Shown: positions 43,204-53,418 of the stretch, in pieces | Numbering within the stretch: position 1 is the stretch's first letter | Layout: each line of letters begins with the position of its first letter | Source of the DNA: Streptomyces sp. NBC_00271 | GTDB taxonomy: Bacteria; Actinomycetota; Actinomycetes; Streptomycetales; Streptomycetaceae | Direction: 5' to 3' | Length of the DNA stretch: 64,000 nt | Assembly (NCBI RefSeq): GCF_036178845.1 | Contig: NZ_CP108070.1 | Span: 11,222,001-11,286,000 of the forward strand | The notes under the pieces: model-generated | Databases searched by the model: none | What the model was told of the DNA's origin: nothing | Seen by the model: the letters and a program-made list of their open reading frames with translations, nothing else | Position numbers and translations under genes: made by a program

Positions 43204-43740
43204 GTCCTCGTGGGGGCTGGATGGGCCGAGAAAGACGTCACAATCCACTCAATCCGCGAACGGGGCTTCCGCGGCGGGTACTCAACTCTCTCCCGCTACG
43301 TGGGGACCCGGCGTGACGGCACAGCCGTCCCGGCCCCCGCGCCCATCCCGGCTCCCCGCACGATCACCGGGTGGATCATGCGGCCACGTGAGAACCTCCC
43401 ACCGCGAGAAACCCATGCTCTGGAGCAAGTCCGCCTGGCCTGCCCAGACATCACCAACACCCGCAACCTGGCCCGCGCCTTCGCCGACCTGGTCCGTCAC
43501 CGCCGCGGCCACCTGCTGGGCGAGTGGATCCGGCAGGCCGAGGCCGCGACCTGAGGTCGATCCGCTCCTTCGCCAGCTTCCTCCGCCAGGACATCGATGC
43601 CGTCACCGCCGGACTCACCCTGTCCTACAGCTCCGGCGTGGTCGAGGGCCACGACTGCAGAATCAAGCTCCTCAAACGGAGCATGCATGGCCTCGCATCC
43701 TTCACACTCCTCGGAGCGCGGATTCTCACCCCACCGTGAT
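43204..43740 (+). pseudogene. ISL3-family transposase remnant, frameshifted
   Basis: The copy begins inside the gene: SIRERGFRGGYSTLSRYVGT, then APRTITGWIMRPRENLPPRE, LEQVRLACPDITNTRNLARA and GEWIRQAEAA. A frameshift near 43548 moves it to DLRSIRSFASFLRQDIDAVT, AGLTLSYSSGVVEGHDCRIK and LLKRSMHGLASFTLLGARIL, the catalytic end with SSGVVEG. The N-terminal zinc and helix-turn-helix parts are missing. Confidence 0.8.
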
Positions 43741-43760
43741 ACCGATCCCCGTGCCGAAAC

Positions 43761-44117
43761 TCAGCTCGGGTTGCGAGGAGCTTCGTTGCGCAGCCTCCAG
43801 ATTTCCTTCCACTGCCGGGCGTGATCGGCCGCCAACAGCGGGTCGGGCGCGTCGGCCCGCTGCACCGCGAGGCTGACCCCGCATTCCCTGCACAGCTGAT
43901 GGATCCGGTAGATGCCGTTGTGCCAGGCGCTGGTGTGGTTCCGGTTTCCGCATACACGGCATGTCAGCGCAGGAGCTTCATCGGGCGGGACCGACGAACG
44001 GAGCACCCTCTCGACGACCACTGGCAGCGGCTCGTCGGGATGGATCGTCGGCTCGGGACAGTAGGCAATGTTCCCCCACCCCCGCTGCCAGCCCCGCCAG
44101 GACTCGTCTCCTTTCAC
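43761..44117 (-). CDS. Hypothetical zinc-ribbon protein
   Basis: No family was recognised. The protein of about 118 residues has two CxxC-type knuckles, ALTCRVCGNRNHTSAWHNG and YRIHQLCRECGVSLAVQRA, which should bind one zinc ion. It ends HARQWKEIWRLRNEAPRNPS. The frame continues upstream, but GTG 44117 overlaps the stop of the preceding small gene (GTGA) and gives a coupled start, so it is preferred. No own ribosome binding site is needed in that case. Confidence 0.5.
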   Translation of the reverse strand: MKGDESWRGWQRGWGNIAYCPEPTIHPDEPLPVVVERVLRSSVPPDEAPALTCRVCGNRNHTSAWHNGIYRIHQLCRECGVSLAVQRADAPDPLLAADHARQWKEIWRLRNEAPRNPS

Positions 44118-44344
44118 CTGCCGAAAGCCACGTGCTTTGTCCGCTCGGCGGCTATCAGGGGGCTCGGATCCTTCTCCAGATTCCTGGGAATCCCCGCACT
44201 GAGGCAGAGGTGGTGATAGGTGGCTCGGAAGCCATAGGGCGCGAAGGGGACGAGGCAAGACCGCAGATTTGTATGCCGGACACGCGCGGACCGGCCCTCG
44301 TCGTAGACCCGTCTCTGGTGCGTGTTGAAGCTGCTCATGAGCAT
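44114..44344 (-). CDS. Small hypothetical protein coupled to the zinc-ribbon gene
   Basis: This 76-residue frame has natural composition: VRHTNLRSCLVPFAPYGFRA, TYHHLCLSAGIPRNLEKDPS and IAAERTKHVAFGR. It ends in a TGA overlapping the next GTG. Similar sequence ends occur in larger Streptomyces proteins of unknown function, so this could be the C-terminal remainder of a longer gene. The start (ATG 44344 or 44338) has no clear ribosome binding site. Confidence 0.4.
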   Translation of the reverse strand: MLMSSFNTHQRRVYDEGRSARVRHTNLRSCLVPFAPYGFRATYHHLCLSAGIPRNLEKDPSPLIAAERTKHVAFGR

Positions 44345-44536
44345 TGCGCACGCAAGCCGAGCCGCTCCTACGACAGATCAGCTGGGGAGATCCGGCTTTG
44401 ACGGCACTACCGTGCCGCATGGCCGTTGTGCCCACACCGGTTGTGCCCACACAACGTTCGCCAAGCGCCAGGCAGGCCAGCGGGGCCCGGCGGAAATCCA
44501 GGTGGCCTCAGCGCACCAGCTGGGTAGAGTCGGGCC

Positions 44537-45025
44537 ATGCCCGAGTTGCAGCGACTTCAGGCCGGCCATGCGTCGGCGGTCCTGGCCTTCGAGCTGGCGA
44601 ACCGTGCCTATTTCGCTGCCGCGGTCTCCGACCGCGGTGACGACTTCTTCGACCAGTTCGCCGACCGGCACAAGGCCTTGCTGGCTGAGCAGGAGGCCGA
44701 CACCTGCGCCTTCTATGTGCTCGTCGCCGAGGACGGCTCGGTACTCGGCCGGTTCAACCTGGTCAACATCGAGGATCGCACCGCGGAACTCGGCTACCGG
44801 GTCGCGCAACACGTTGCCGGCCGCGGCGTGGCGACCGCGACTGTTCGGAATCTGTGCCAGCTGGCGGCGACGCGGCACGGGCTGCGCACACTCAGGGCGG
44901 CTACTGCCCGCGAGAATGCCGCGTCACAGAAGGTGCTGACCAAATCCGGGTTCGTCCCGGTCGGCCCTGCCGACCCAGCCGATGTCGGCGGTAAGCCAGG
45001 CACCTGGTACGAGTGCCAGATTTAG
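44537..45025 (+). CDS. GNAT family N-acetyltransferase
   Basis: This single GNAT domain of 162 residues begins MPELQRLQAGHASAVLAFEL. The strand pair CAFYVLVAEDGSVLGRFNLV and IEDRTAELGYRVAQHVAGRG leads into the acetyl-CoA loop (VAGRGVATATVRNLC). The end reads LRAATARENAASQKVLTKSG, FVPVG, typical of RimI/RimJ-like enzymes. No operon partner was found. The substrate is unknown. Confidence 0.85.
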   Translation: MPELQRLQAGHASAVLAFELANRAYFAAAVSDRGDDFFDQFADRHKALLAEQEADTCAFYVLVAEDGSVLGRFNLVNIEDRTAELGYRVAQHVAGRGVATATVRNLCQLAATRHGLRTLRAATARENAASQKVLTKSGFVPVGPADPADVGGKPGTWYECQI

Positions 45026-45317
45026 CCTCGCCCCGCCAACCGACCCTGGAGCGCAACCCGTTGGGACCGACCGCGACCCGGCACTGTCCCCACCGCCCGC
45101 AACCCGTCACCATCGCGCTGCTCTCGCCCCCAGGAGCCGCATGTCCCTCCGTCTCCACAGCCATCCTCGACGTCATTCCGCCGCGAAGGACTCCGTGACC
45201 GTTGACTGACGGCTGCTGATCACCGGGTCCACCGACCGGACGGTCGGCGGACCCACGCACCCTCCCCGCTCGCCACTCTCGCCAACAGCCGCGGGATGAC
45301 GCCGTACCGGAGCATTG
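45026..45317. other. Intergenic stretch between convergent genes
   Basis: About 290 bp between the acetyltransferase stop and the hydrolase stop. No gene or obvious terminator was recognised. Confidence 0.45.
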
Positions 45318-46316
45318 TCAGGACCGGGAGCGCCTCAGGCGGCGGCCCAGCAGGACGGCGCCTGTGCCTGCGAGCAACGTGCTGGCGGCGATGCCGGTGA
45401 GCGCGGTCTCGGCCCCGGCGCCACGGGTGGTTCCGGTGGCGGCCAGCGCGGGCCGGGCGGGATCGGTCGCCGTGGCGGCTTGGAGGAGGAGAGCAGTGAC
45501 CGCGTCGGGGTGGGAGATCATGGCCACGTGGGAGGAGTTGATCTCCACTGTGTGTGAACCCGCGCGTTTCGCCTCGAAGCGTTCCTGGTCGGGATTGATG
45601 GTCTTGTCCTGCTTCGCGACGAGGAACCACGACGGGATGTGCTTCCAGGCGGCCACCTTGGCCTTCTCCGAGAACGCAGTCGTTGCCGCAGGTCGCTGAG
45701 TGACCGCCATGACCCTCGCGGTGTTTTCCGGCAGGTCCGCGGCGAAGACCGGATGGATCCTGTCGGGCTTGAGGTACAGGTCTGTCCCGCTGACGCCGCC
45801 GGCCCGGTAGGGAACGGACTTCGTGGCGGTGCCGAGTTCGCTGGGGAACTTGGCACCCAGGGACATTCCGCTCTCGCCCACGTCGGGCATCAGTGCCGAG
45901 ACGTACACCAGGGACTTCACCCGGGGGTTGGCCGCGGCGGCCGTGCTGATCACGGCGCCGCCGTATGAGTGACCAGCCAGCACGATCGGGCCCTTGATGC
46001 TGTCCAGCACGGAGGCGATGTAGGTGGAGTCGGTGTACAGCCCGCGCAGCGGGTTGGCGGGAGCGATGACCGTGTAGCCACGGCGTTCGAGCCGTTCGAC
46101 TACCCCATTCCAGCTGGAGGCGGCCGCGAAGGCCCCGTGCACCAGCACGATGGTGGGTTTGGTCGTGGTTGTGGTCGTGGTCGTGGTTGTCGTCGTGCCG
46201 CCGTCCGCGGCTACAGGGGCCGCCAGGGCCGTACATATGGCCACGGCGCACCCGGCCGCCATGACGTGTGCGCTACGTATTCGGCGCCGTGAACCCGGGA
46301 CCGGAAATGCTGGCAT
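45318..46316 (-). CDS. Cell-wall-anchored alpha/beta hydrolase (LAATG sortase signal)
   Basis: This 332-residue exported hydrolase has a signal peptide (RRIRSAHVMAAGCAVAICTA then LAAPVAADGG), a run of 12 Thr, and then the hydrolase: KPTIVLVHGAFAAASSWNGV, NPLRGLYTDSTYIASVLDSI, nucleophile elbow GPIVLAGHSYGGAVISTAAA, acid region SWFLVAKQDKTINPDQERF and His in VEINSSHVAMISHPDAV. The C-terminus differs from its relative at 59.7 kb by a sorting signal: LAATG (about 291-295), a membrane helix (TALTGIAASTLLAGTGAVLL) and a basic tail, fitting class E sortase attachment. The Thr run is encoded by an ACC/ACG/ACA repeat (plus strand about 46157-46195). ATG 46316 lacks a clear upstream motif. Confidence 0.85.
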   Translation of the reverse strand: MPAFPVPGSRRRIRSAHVMAAGCAVAICTALAAPVAADGGTTTTTTTTTTTTKPTIVLVHGAFAAASSWNGVVERLERRGYTVIAPANPLRGLYTDSTYIASVLDSIKGPIVLAGHSYGGAVISTAAAANPRVKSLVYVSALMPDVGESGMSLGAKFPSELGTATKSVPYRAGGVSGTDLYLKPDRIHPVFAADLPENTARVMAVTQRPAATTAFSEKAKVAAWKHIPSWFLVAKQDKTINPDQERFEAKRAGSHTVEINSSHVAMISHPDAVTALLLQAATATDPARPALAATGTTRGAGAETALTGIAASTLLAGTGAVLLGRRLRRSRS

Positions 46317-46736
46317 GCCGTTCTCGCTTTCCGTGAGATCTATGACACGGATTGTTCAGGCGTCCGCACCGGTAGGCTCGGCCAGCACTCCAACCGGGTG
46401 AAACGGGTGAAAGAAGTACGCCCCGAGAGTGAATGCCGGAGGTAAAAGGTGTTCGGAACCTACGTCGTGCCCCATTGCGCAGTCCGATGACCGTCCGGCG
46501 CCGTGCGCAAAGCACTGGCTCGACCAGCTTTTCATCGTAGAAAGCGTGCCACTGCGCGAACTTCCGTTCGACTCGGGGAGTCCGAACTCGGCGACAAGCG
46601 GTGTCGGCTGTCAGTTGCGAAGTCGGTCGGCGCTACCGAACGTTCTGGCGCCCTACTGGATGGCCCGTTGCGTCCAACGGGCCATCGAACAGGCGGTGGC
46701 ACTCGCTACGCGGCGTCACCGGGAGAACAGGGACGA
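46317..46736. other. Intergenic stretch with one hairpin
   Basis: About 420 bp. The left end holds the hydrolase promoter region. The hairpin at 46659-46686 is described separately. Open frames here have no motifs. Confidence 0.5.
46659..46686 (-). terminator. Hairpin downstream of the small gene at 46737
   Basis: A perfect 12-bp stem GATGGCCCGTTG / CAACGGGCCATC has a 4-base loop. It begins about 50 bp after the stop of the minus-strand gene. No T run follows on either strand, so it may act as a Streptomyces-type hairpin terminator or mRNA stabiliser. Confidence 0.55.
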
Positions 46737-46994
46737 TCAGGAAGCGACCCTGGCGTTCAGCCCGTAGTCCAGTTCTGCACCATCGACCAGTACGGCCTCG
46801 ACCGTGCGTGTACTGGGGTCGATGTCGGCCACGATCCCGTCCCCGGCGTAGCGGGGGTAGCCCGAGGCACCGGTCTCGCCCGTCGCCTCGACGACTGCCG
46901 ATCGCACGGCCGAGTCCTCCACGGAGGCGCCGCCTCTGCCCTCGATGTGTTCAGGTACCAACAAGATCCGGAAGCGCTGCGGCTCTGTAGTCAT
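46737..46994 (-). CDS. Small hypothetical protein
   Basis: This 85-residue protein (MTTEPQRFRILLVPEHIEGR ... VVEATGETGASGYPRYAGDG, IVADIDPSTRTVEAVLVDGA) has natural composition but no recognised family. It is acidic and likely soluble, with two short beta-rich repeats (RILLVPEH, VEAVLVDG). ATG 46994 is the only sensible start. A hairpin lies downstream. Confidence 0.55.
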   Translation of the reverse strand: MTTEPQRFRILLVPEHIEGRGGASVEDSAVRSAVVEATGETGASGYPRYAGDGIVADIDPSTRTVEAVLVDGAELDYGLNARVAS

Positions 46995-47239
46995 GCTCCG
47001 GTATTTAATCGCCTGTCCCACCAACGGTGGGAAAGGCGCACGACAGGTCTGCGCAAACAGGCTCCGTCGGCGAGGTTTCCCCATCCGTCGCGGAGGCACG
47101 GCAGGAATCGAAACACCCGTCCGTCGCCTCGCTCCACCACTCCTTCGCCGACGCCGAGGAGGCCGCCGCCGCGGCTCAGCAGGAGGCCCTGGCGGCGCTC
47201 CAACGCACGCTTCAGGTCTTTGGTAAGAGGGGACCCATG

Positions 47240-48745
<1,506 letters not shown>

Positions 48746-48882
48746 TCACCCCGTACACCACGACGGCCCCGCCACCCGCCATCACCCCGGTGGCCCGTCC
48801 CTGAGAACGAACCATCCCCAACGCGGCCGTGCCCCCGATCTCCTGGGGGCATGCTCGCCGCTCTCACACTTCAGGAGTCGAC

Positions 48883-49284
48883 GTGCCCATCTATACCTGC
48901 ACCACCGCCCAGGGAGGGCTGAGGGCCGACGCCAAGGGCGAACTGGTCACCGAGATCACCAGGATCCACGCGGAGATCAACCACGTCCCGCCCGCCTACG
49001 TCAACGTGGTCTTCTCCGAACTGCCTCAGGACAGCGTCTACGTCGGTGGAGAACCAGGGGCGCCGCTCCTGATCGGCGGTTGGGCACGCCGCGGCCACCC
49101 GCAGGAGGAGACGACCCGCCTGGCACTCGAACTGTCGGCGGCCGCTTCCCGCATCACAGGGATCCCCGAGCGCCGCATCCTGGTGGTGATCCAGGACAGT
49201 CCCGCGCGTTCCGCTGTCGAAGGCGGCCAGGTCCTGCCCGACCCGGGTCAGGAGAAGGAATGGCTGAGCCGTCACGAGGCGTGA
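48883..49284 (+). CDS. Tautomerase-superfamily protein
   Basis: This 133-residue protein of the 4-oxalocrotonate tautomerase superfamily is in the longer cis-CaaD-like form. GTG 48883 is followed directly by Pro, so Pro1 would be the catalytic base after Met removal (VPIYTCTTAQGGLRADAKGE). A conserved region is LVTEITRIHAEINHVPPAYV, NVVFSELPQDSVYVGG, with RRILVVIQDSPAR near the end. AGGAG lies six bases before GTG. Placement after the ADC-family gene suggests joint work on a keto/enol acid. Confidence 0.8.
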   Translation: MPIYTCTTAQGGLRADAKGELVTEITRIHAEINHVPPAYVNVVFSELPQDSVYVGGEPGAPLLIGGWARRGHPQEETTRLALELSAAASRITGIPERRILVVIQDSPARSAVEGGQVLPDPGQEKEWLSRHEA

Positions 49285-49663
49285 GGCCGGGGCCGGGGTG
49301 ACGGCGCGTGGGCCCTTGCAGGTCATCTCGATCGGCCGTTCGGCGGTTCAGTGCGATCACGCGGTGAAGAGTGGGAAGCCGTCCTCCTGTACTACGCGTC
49401 GCCGTAGGCCCTTGAAAGCTCGGTGCAGCTCATGCCGCCTGCGCGGACGCATCCTCGGCACACCAACCCGCGCGCAGTCGGCGACAAGGGCGCGCGGCGC
49501 CCCTCCGATACGAGGGTCGCACCGCCGGCGACGACCTCGCCCCTGGCGCGATCGCCGAGTACGACCCCCTGCGGGCTCGCGACTTCTTCGACGTACGGCT
49601 GTTCCGGCGCTGGAGGCAGTGTGCCTGGCACCAGAAATGTGGCGATCGGCGGCGGCAGCATTC
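49285..49663. other. Intergenic stretch
   Basis: About 380 bp between the tautomerase stop and the convergent TetR stop. One minus-strand frame (FLVPGTLPPAPEQPYVEEVA, GDRARGEVVAGGATLVSEGR) looks partly natural, but no family or start was identified. Confidence 0.4.
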
Positions 49664-50227
49664 TCACACGGCGCGCAGGCCCCGGTCGGCGAAGGCGATC
49701 AGCCACTCGAAGCTCTCGTCGATGTCGGCGCTCCACTGGAAGCCGTTGGCCACCTGCAACGTGGCGAACCCGTGGCAGAGGCTGCGGAGCATACGCAGGG
49801 CATGGTCCACGTCGGACTCCGGGACCTCGTAGCCGCGCAGGACCGCCATGAACGCGTCGAGCAGCCGCTGACCCGCGATGGCCAGCGGATCGCCCGGGCC
49901 GGACGGTTCCACACCGATCGTCGCCGCGTATCGGCCGGGGTGCTCCAGGACGAAGCCGCGGAAGGCACGCGCCGCGGCCGCCAGGGCGTCGCGACCCGCG
50001 TACCCCTGGACCGCGCCGCCGACGGCGTCGGCGGCCTCGCTCAACGCCAAGGCCGCGATGCGCCGGTTGAGGTCTTCCTGGCCGCCCACGTGCTTGTACA
50101 GGGACGGGGTACGCACGCCCACCCGCTCGGCCAGCAACCCCATCGTCAGATTGGCGAGGCCCACCTCGTCGGCGAGGGCGGCACCGGCCGCGACCACGGC
50201 CGCCGGGTCCAGGCCGACCCTAGGCAC
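49664..50227 (-). CDS. TetR/AcrR regulator with WHG-type C-terminal domain
   Basis: This 187-residue regulator has the N-terminal block GLDPAAVVAAGAALADEVGL, ANLTMGLLAERVGVRTPSLY, KHVGGQEDLNRRIAALAL, a clear TetR helix-turn-helix. The C-terminal half, AFRGFVLEHPGRYAATIGVE with ALRMLRSLCHGFATLQVANG and FEWLIAFADRGL, is the WHG-domain type. GTG 50227 overlaps the end of the upstream hydrolase gene by 8 bp, so the two are co-translated. It probably binds the palindromes in front of that hydrolase and closes a feedback loop. Confidence 0.85.
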   Translation of the reverse strand: MPRVGLDPAAVVAAGAALADEVGLANLTMGLLAERVGVRTPSLYKHVGGQEDLNRRIAALALSEAADAVGGAVQGYAGRDALAAAARAFRGFVLEHPGRYAATIGVEPSGPGDPLAIAGQRLLDAFMAVLRGYEVPESDVDHALRMLRSLCHGFATLQVANGFQWSADIDESFEWLIAFADRGLRAV

Positions 50228-51056
50228 GAGCGGCGTCCGATCCGATGAAGGCGAGCATGAGCGAAACCACCTCATCGGGGAACTGGTCGTGCGGGTAGTG
50301 CCCGGCGCCCTCGATCATCTCAAGGCGACCGAGGCCGGACGGCAGGGCGTCAATGATGGCCGAACCCTCGGCGTGCGGGTCGGCCCAGTCGGGGTCGAGT
50401 GTGCCCATCACGACCAGGACCGGGCAGCGGACGTTGCCTAGCTGCGCGCCGGCGTCGGTCGGGGCGCTGCGGCCCATGCCCTGCATGGCCTTCATCCGGC
50501 CCGGCTCGCGCAGCAGGGAGTCGATGCGGCCGAGCCGCTCGGTCCAGTCGGCCGGCTTCACGCCGGGGTAGGCCACGTCGAGGTACGAGCGCCAGAGCGG
50601 CACGCTGCCGAACGCGCCCGTGCCGAGCAGCCGCAGCATGCCCTGCCGGAAGCGTTTCACCCGCAGGTCGCCGAGGCGGATCGACTGCTTGCGCGTGAAC
50701 GGCGCCAACTCGACAACCGCGGTGATCAGCGAGGGTTCTTGCGCCGCGGCGATGGTGGCGGCGCCGCCGGAGATCGAGTGGCCGACCAGCACGGCCGGGC
50801 CGCCCAGGTGGCGGACTACGGCGAGCAGGTCGCCGGCGATGGCGGTGCGGCTCCAGGCCGGCCAGTCGACGCTGGACTCGCCGCAGCCGCGCAGATCGAC
50901 CGCGGCGACCCGATAGCCCGCCGCCACCAGCGGCGGGATCACGGCACGGTACGCGGCGCGGCTGTCGCCCATGCCGTGCGCGAGGACGATCAGCGGGCCT
51001 GACCCCGCCACCTCGTATGCGATCGTGCCGCCGTCGACGGCAAGGTACTCGGTCAT
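50220..51056 (-). CDS. Alpha/beta hydrolase, TetR-linked
   Basis: This 278-residue soluble hydrolase begins MTEYLAVDGGTIAYEVAGSG and has the oxyanion motif LIVLAHGMGDSRAAYRAVIP, DLRGCGESSVDWPAWSRTAI, nucleophile elbow AVLVGHSISGGAATIAAAQE, acid region LVVMGTLDPDWADPHAEG and His in LEMIEGAGHYPHDQFPDEVV. It belongs to the large esterase/haloperoxidase-like group; the substrate is unknown. ATG 51056 has GGGGATG upstream. The promoter gap carries overlapping palindromes, and the TetR gene follows with overlap. Confidence 0.85.
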   Translation of the reverse strand: MTEYLAVDGGTIAYEVAGSGPLIVLAHGMGDSRAAYRAVIPPLVAAGYRVAAVDLRGCGESSVDWPAWSRTAIAGDLLAVVRHLGGPAVLVGHSISGGAATIAAAQEPSLITAVVELAPFTRKQSIRLGDLRVKRFRQGMLRLLGTGAFGSVPLWRSYLDVAYPGVKPADWTERLGRIDSLLREPGRMKAMQGMGRSAPTDAGAQLGNVRCPVLVVMGTLDPDWADPHAEGSAIIDALPSGLGRLEMIEGAGHYPHDQFPDEVVSLMLAFIGSDAARA

Positions 51057-51072
51057 GACATCCCCTTGTCTG

Positions 51073-51097
51073 GCTAACTCTGTTAGCTAAAAGCTAA
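51073..51097. promoter_or_regulatory. Overlapping palindromes before the TetR-linked hydrolase
   Basis: GCTAACTCTGTTAGC (51073-51087) is a perfect palindrome around a 3-base centre. TTAGCTAAAAGCTAA (51083-51097) is a second perfect one that shares five bases with it. They lie about 17-40 bp from the hydrolase start in a locally AT-rich stretch, the expected place for a TetR operator. Confidence 0.7.
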
Positions 51098-51214
51098 TCT
51101 CATTACCCAAACCTGTCAACGACGAAATCCCCGGCACGGCCGGGAGGAACGACCAAGCGTCGCGGAAGGGGGCAGACCTCGATCGGGATCGAGGGGGAGG
51201 AGCCGAGATGCCAG

Positions 51215-51562
51215 GTGCCAGGTGCCGTCGGCGAGTTGCTCCTCCAGATCCGGGCTCGCGCGCCTCGTCGTCCTCGAGCCGCTCGGGCCGGGGGAGCGAC
51301 TGGCGTTCGTGCTGCGCCCGAAGAAGGGTCCAGACGACCGAGCGGCCGACGATTGGCGGACCGGAGCAGCGAGAGGTGGTCCAGGCATCCCCCGAGGGCA
51401 GCTCGCCACGGCGACTGTCCGCTCGCGCAGCCGCGCGGGGGGCGAGCGGTGCTCGCCAACGGCCTTCCCGGGGTCGTGTCTTGGCGCGAGGAGGGAACTC
51501 CGCTCTCGGTCATCGCGTTCACCGTCGTCGACGACGACCACGGCCGGAACGTCCCTCCCTGA
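51215..51562 (+). pseudogene. ECF41/SigJ-type sigma factor remnant
   Basis: In one frame LVVLEPLGPGERLAFVL matches the start of sigma region 4 in SigJ-like factors. After a gap and a frame change, AVLANGLPGVVSWREEGTPL, SVIAFTVVDDDHGR matches the C-terminal SnoaL-like extension of ECF41 factors (the LVNGxPGVV...PLSVxAFTVxDGR block). Most of the gene is missing. It is a second broken ECF sigma factor in this window. Confidence 0.55.
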
Positions 51563-52103
51563 GGTGTAAGAAGGTGCAGCTCAGGGTGAGGATGGGCAGA
51601 GCTGGCTGCCGGGTGTCCGGAGTGTGCGGGGAGCCGTCGGGGTGACTGGTACCTGAGGGGACCGCCACGGTGCCCGGCCTGACCGGCCACCACGACCAGC
51701 CTCAGCCCGGGCGACCGGGCATTGCCCATGCGGTCACCGTATGACCCGGCTCAGCCCATGCAAATCGCACAACTTAGGGGCCTGCAGCTCAGAGGCCTGC
51801 ATCTCGGAGCCCTGAATCATTGTCATGTAGGTGGGATCCAGTCCCGCTCCCCGTACTCTGCTGCCGCTCAGCGCCCTTGCCCTGGCCGCCCTCGGGGTCC
51901 AGGTGCATGGGTGGGAGTTGGGAGTCCGGTCCGGCTATCTGCCGCACAGCATGCTGGTGGGTTCCTCGGAGGCGCTGCGGCGAGCGGAAGACGCCGGCGG
52001 AAATGACCTGGGCCATTGGATCGCCAAGCAGTCAGTTCGGACAGCCGTAGTTCCCGCCATCCGAGTCGAAACTGCCGAAGCGTCACCACCGACATCATCC
52101 GTG
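51563..52103. other. Intergenic stretch
   Basis: About 540 bp. Open frames occur on both strands without known motifs. A short repeat CTGCAGCTCAGAGGCCTGCA-like pattern occurs near 51781-51802. No gene was supported. Confidence 0.45.
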
Positions 52104-53071
52104 TCAGTCGTGCAGGGCGGTCTTGAGCGCGTCGATGGCGAGATGGCGAGCGACCTTGGTGGCGTTGGTGTCACGGAGGAGGTCCAGCATCAGGAAGTCG
52201 TGGACCATGCCCAGAACGCGGACCGCAGTGACGTCGACGCCGGCTTCACGCAGCTTGGCCGCGTAGGCCTCGCCCTCGTCACGCAGGACGTCGGCCTCGT
52301 CGGTGATGACCAAGGTCGGGGGCAGGCCGCGCAATTGGTCGATGCTGGCCCGCAGCGGCGAGGCGTAGGGCTCGGCGCGCTGGGCGGCATCGGGGGTGTA
52401 CTGGTCCCAGAACCAGATCATTCCGTCCCGGGTCAGGTACTCCCCGTCCGCGAACTGCAGGTAGGACGGGGTGTCGAAGTCGGCGTTGGTGACGGGGTAG
52501 AGCAGGACCTGGCAGCCGACCTGGACATCATCGCCCCTGTCCTTGGCCATCAGGGCGAGGGCCGCGGACATGTTTCCGCCCACGGAGTCGCCGCACACGG
52601 CGAGGCGCGAGGCATCCAGGCCGTGCTGTGCGCCTTCGCGGGCGGACCATTGGGCCACGGCGTAGTTCTGCTCGATCTGGGTGGGGTACTTGGCCTCGGG
52701 GCCCGGTCGTAGACGGGGAAGACCGCAGCCGCGCCGGCGCCGACGGCGAGTTCGCGTACGAGGCGGTCGTGGGTGTTCTCGTCGCCGAACACCCACCCGG
52801 CTCCGTGGATGTAGAGGATGACCGGAAGCGTCCCGGAGATGCCGCGCGGGCGCACGATGCGGGTGCGTACCTGCCCCCACTTGCCGGCGTCGACGGTCAC
52901 CCATTCCTCCTCGACGTCGGGTTTCGTGACACCTTCTCCGGTCTGCAGGCCGGCGAGGATGTCACGTCCCTGATCCGGCGGCACCTCGTAGATCCGTGGG
53001 TGCGGGGAGGTCGACTCGGCAAGGTCTTGCGCCGCGGGCTCCAGGATCGGAGTGGGAAGCACTGAAGGCAT
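52104..53071 (-). pseudogene. HSL-type alpha/beta hydrolase, single-base frameshift
   Basis: ATG 53071 has GGAAAGGAAG. The N-terminal frame gives EWVTVDAGKWGQVRTRIVRP, LPVILYIHGAGWVFGDENTH (oxyanion HGAGW) and AAAVFPVYDRAP. There the run GGGCCCC has lost one C (near 52703) and the frame moves. The other frame continues EAKYPTQIEQNYAVAQWSAR, LAVCGDSVGGNMSAALALMA (Ser of GDSxGG), DEADVLRDEGEAYAAKLREA (Asp) and GMVHDFLMLD (His). All catalytic residues survive; only the homopolymer indel breaks it. This could be true inactivation or a sequencing error. The intact protein would be about 322 residues. Confidence 0.8.
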
Positions 53072-53418
53072 GCTGATCTTCCTTTCCCTGCAGGGGTGGG
53101 GGCAGCAATGACGCGAGACGTACTCTTTGCGTAGATATATGCATCCTTGATAAGGGTAGCGGGGCGGCGACACGCCCGCGATTGCACCAGTCCGTCCCTG
53201 GGTGGGCAGAGGAAGGGCAACGGCGACGTGCTGATGAACGCGGCACGCCCCCTCTGCACACCGGGCACTGCAACCCGAACGGATCGATCCGTTCGACAAA
53301 GCGCACGGCACCTGGATCGCGACGTGCAGAGCGACCGTGGATCCGGTGGCACCAGCGAAGCCGCCGACTCACCCCGCGATCGCGCGGCGCGCACCGCCCC
53401 CGCGCACAGGACGCCTGA
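53072..53418. other. Intergenic stretch
   Basis: About 345 bp between the hydrolase start and the mycothiol-enzyme stop. The right-of-hydrolase part (53095-53155) is AT-rich and should hold its promoter. No gene was seen. Confidence 0.5.
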
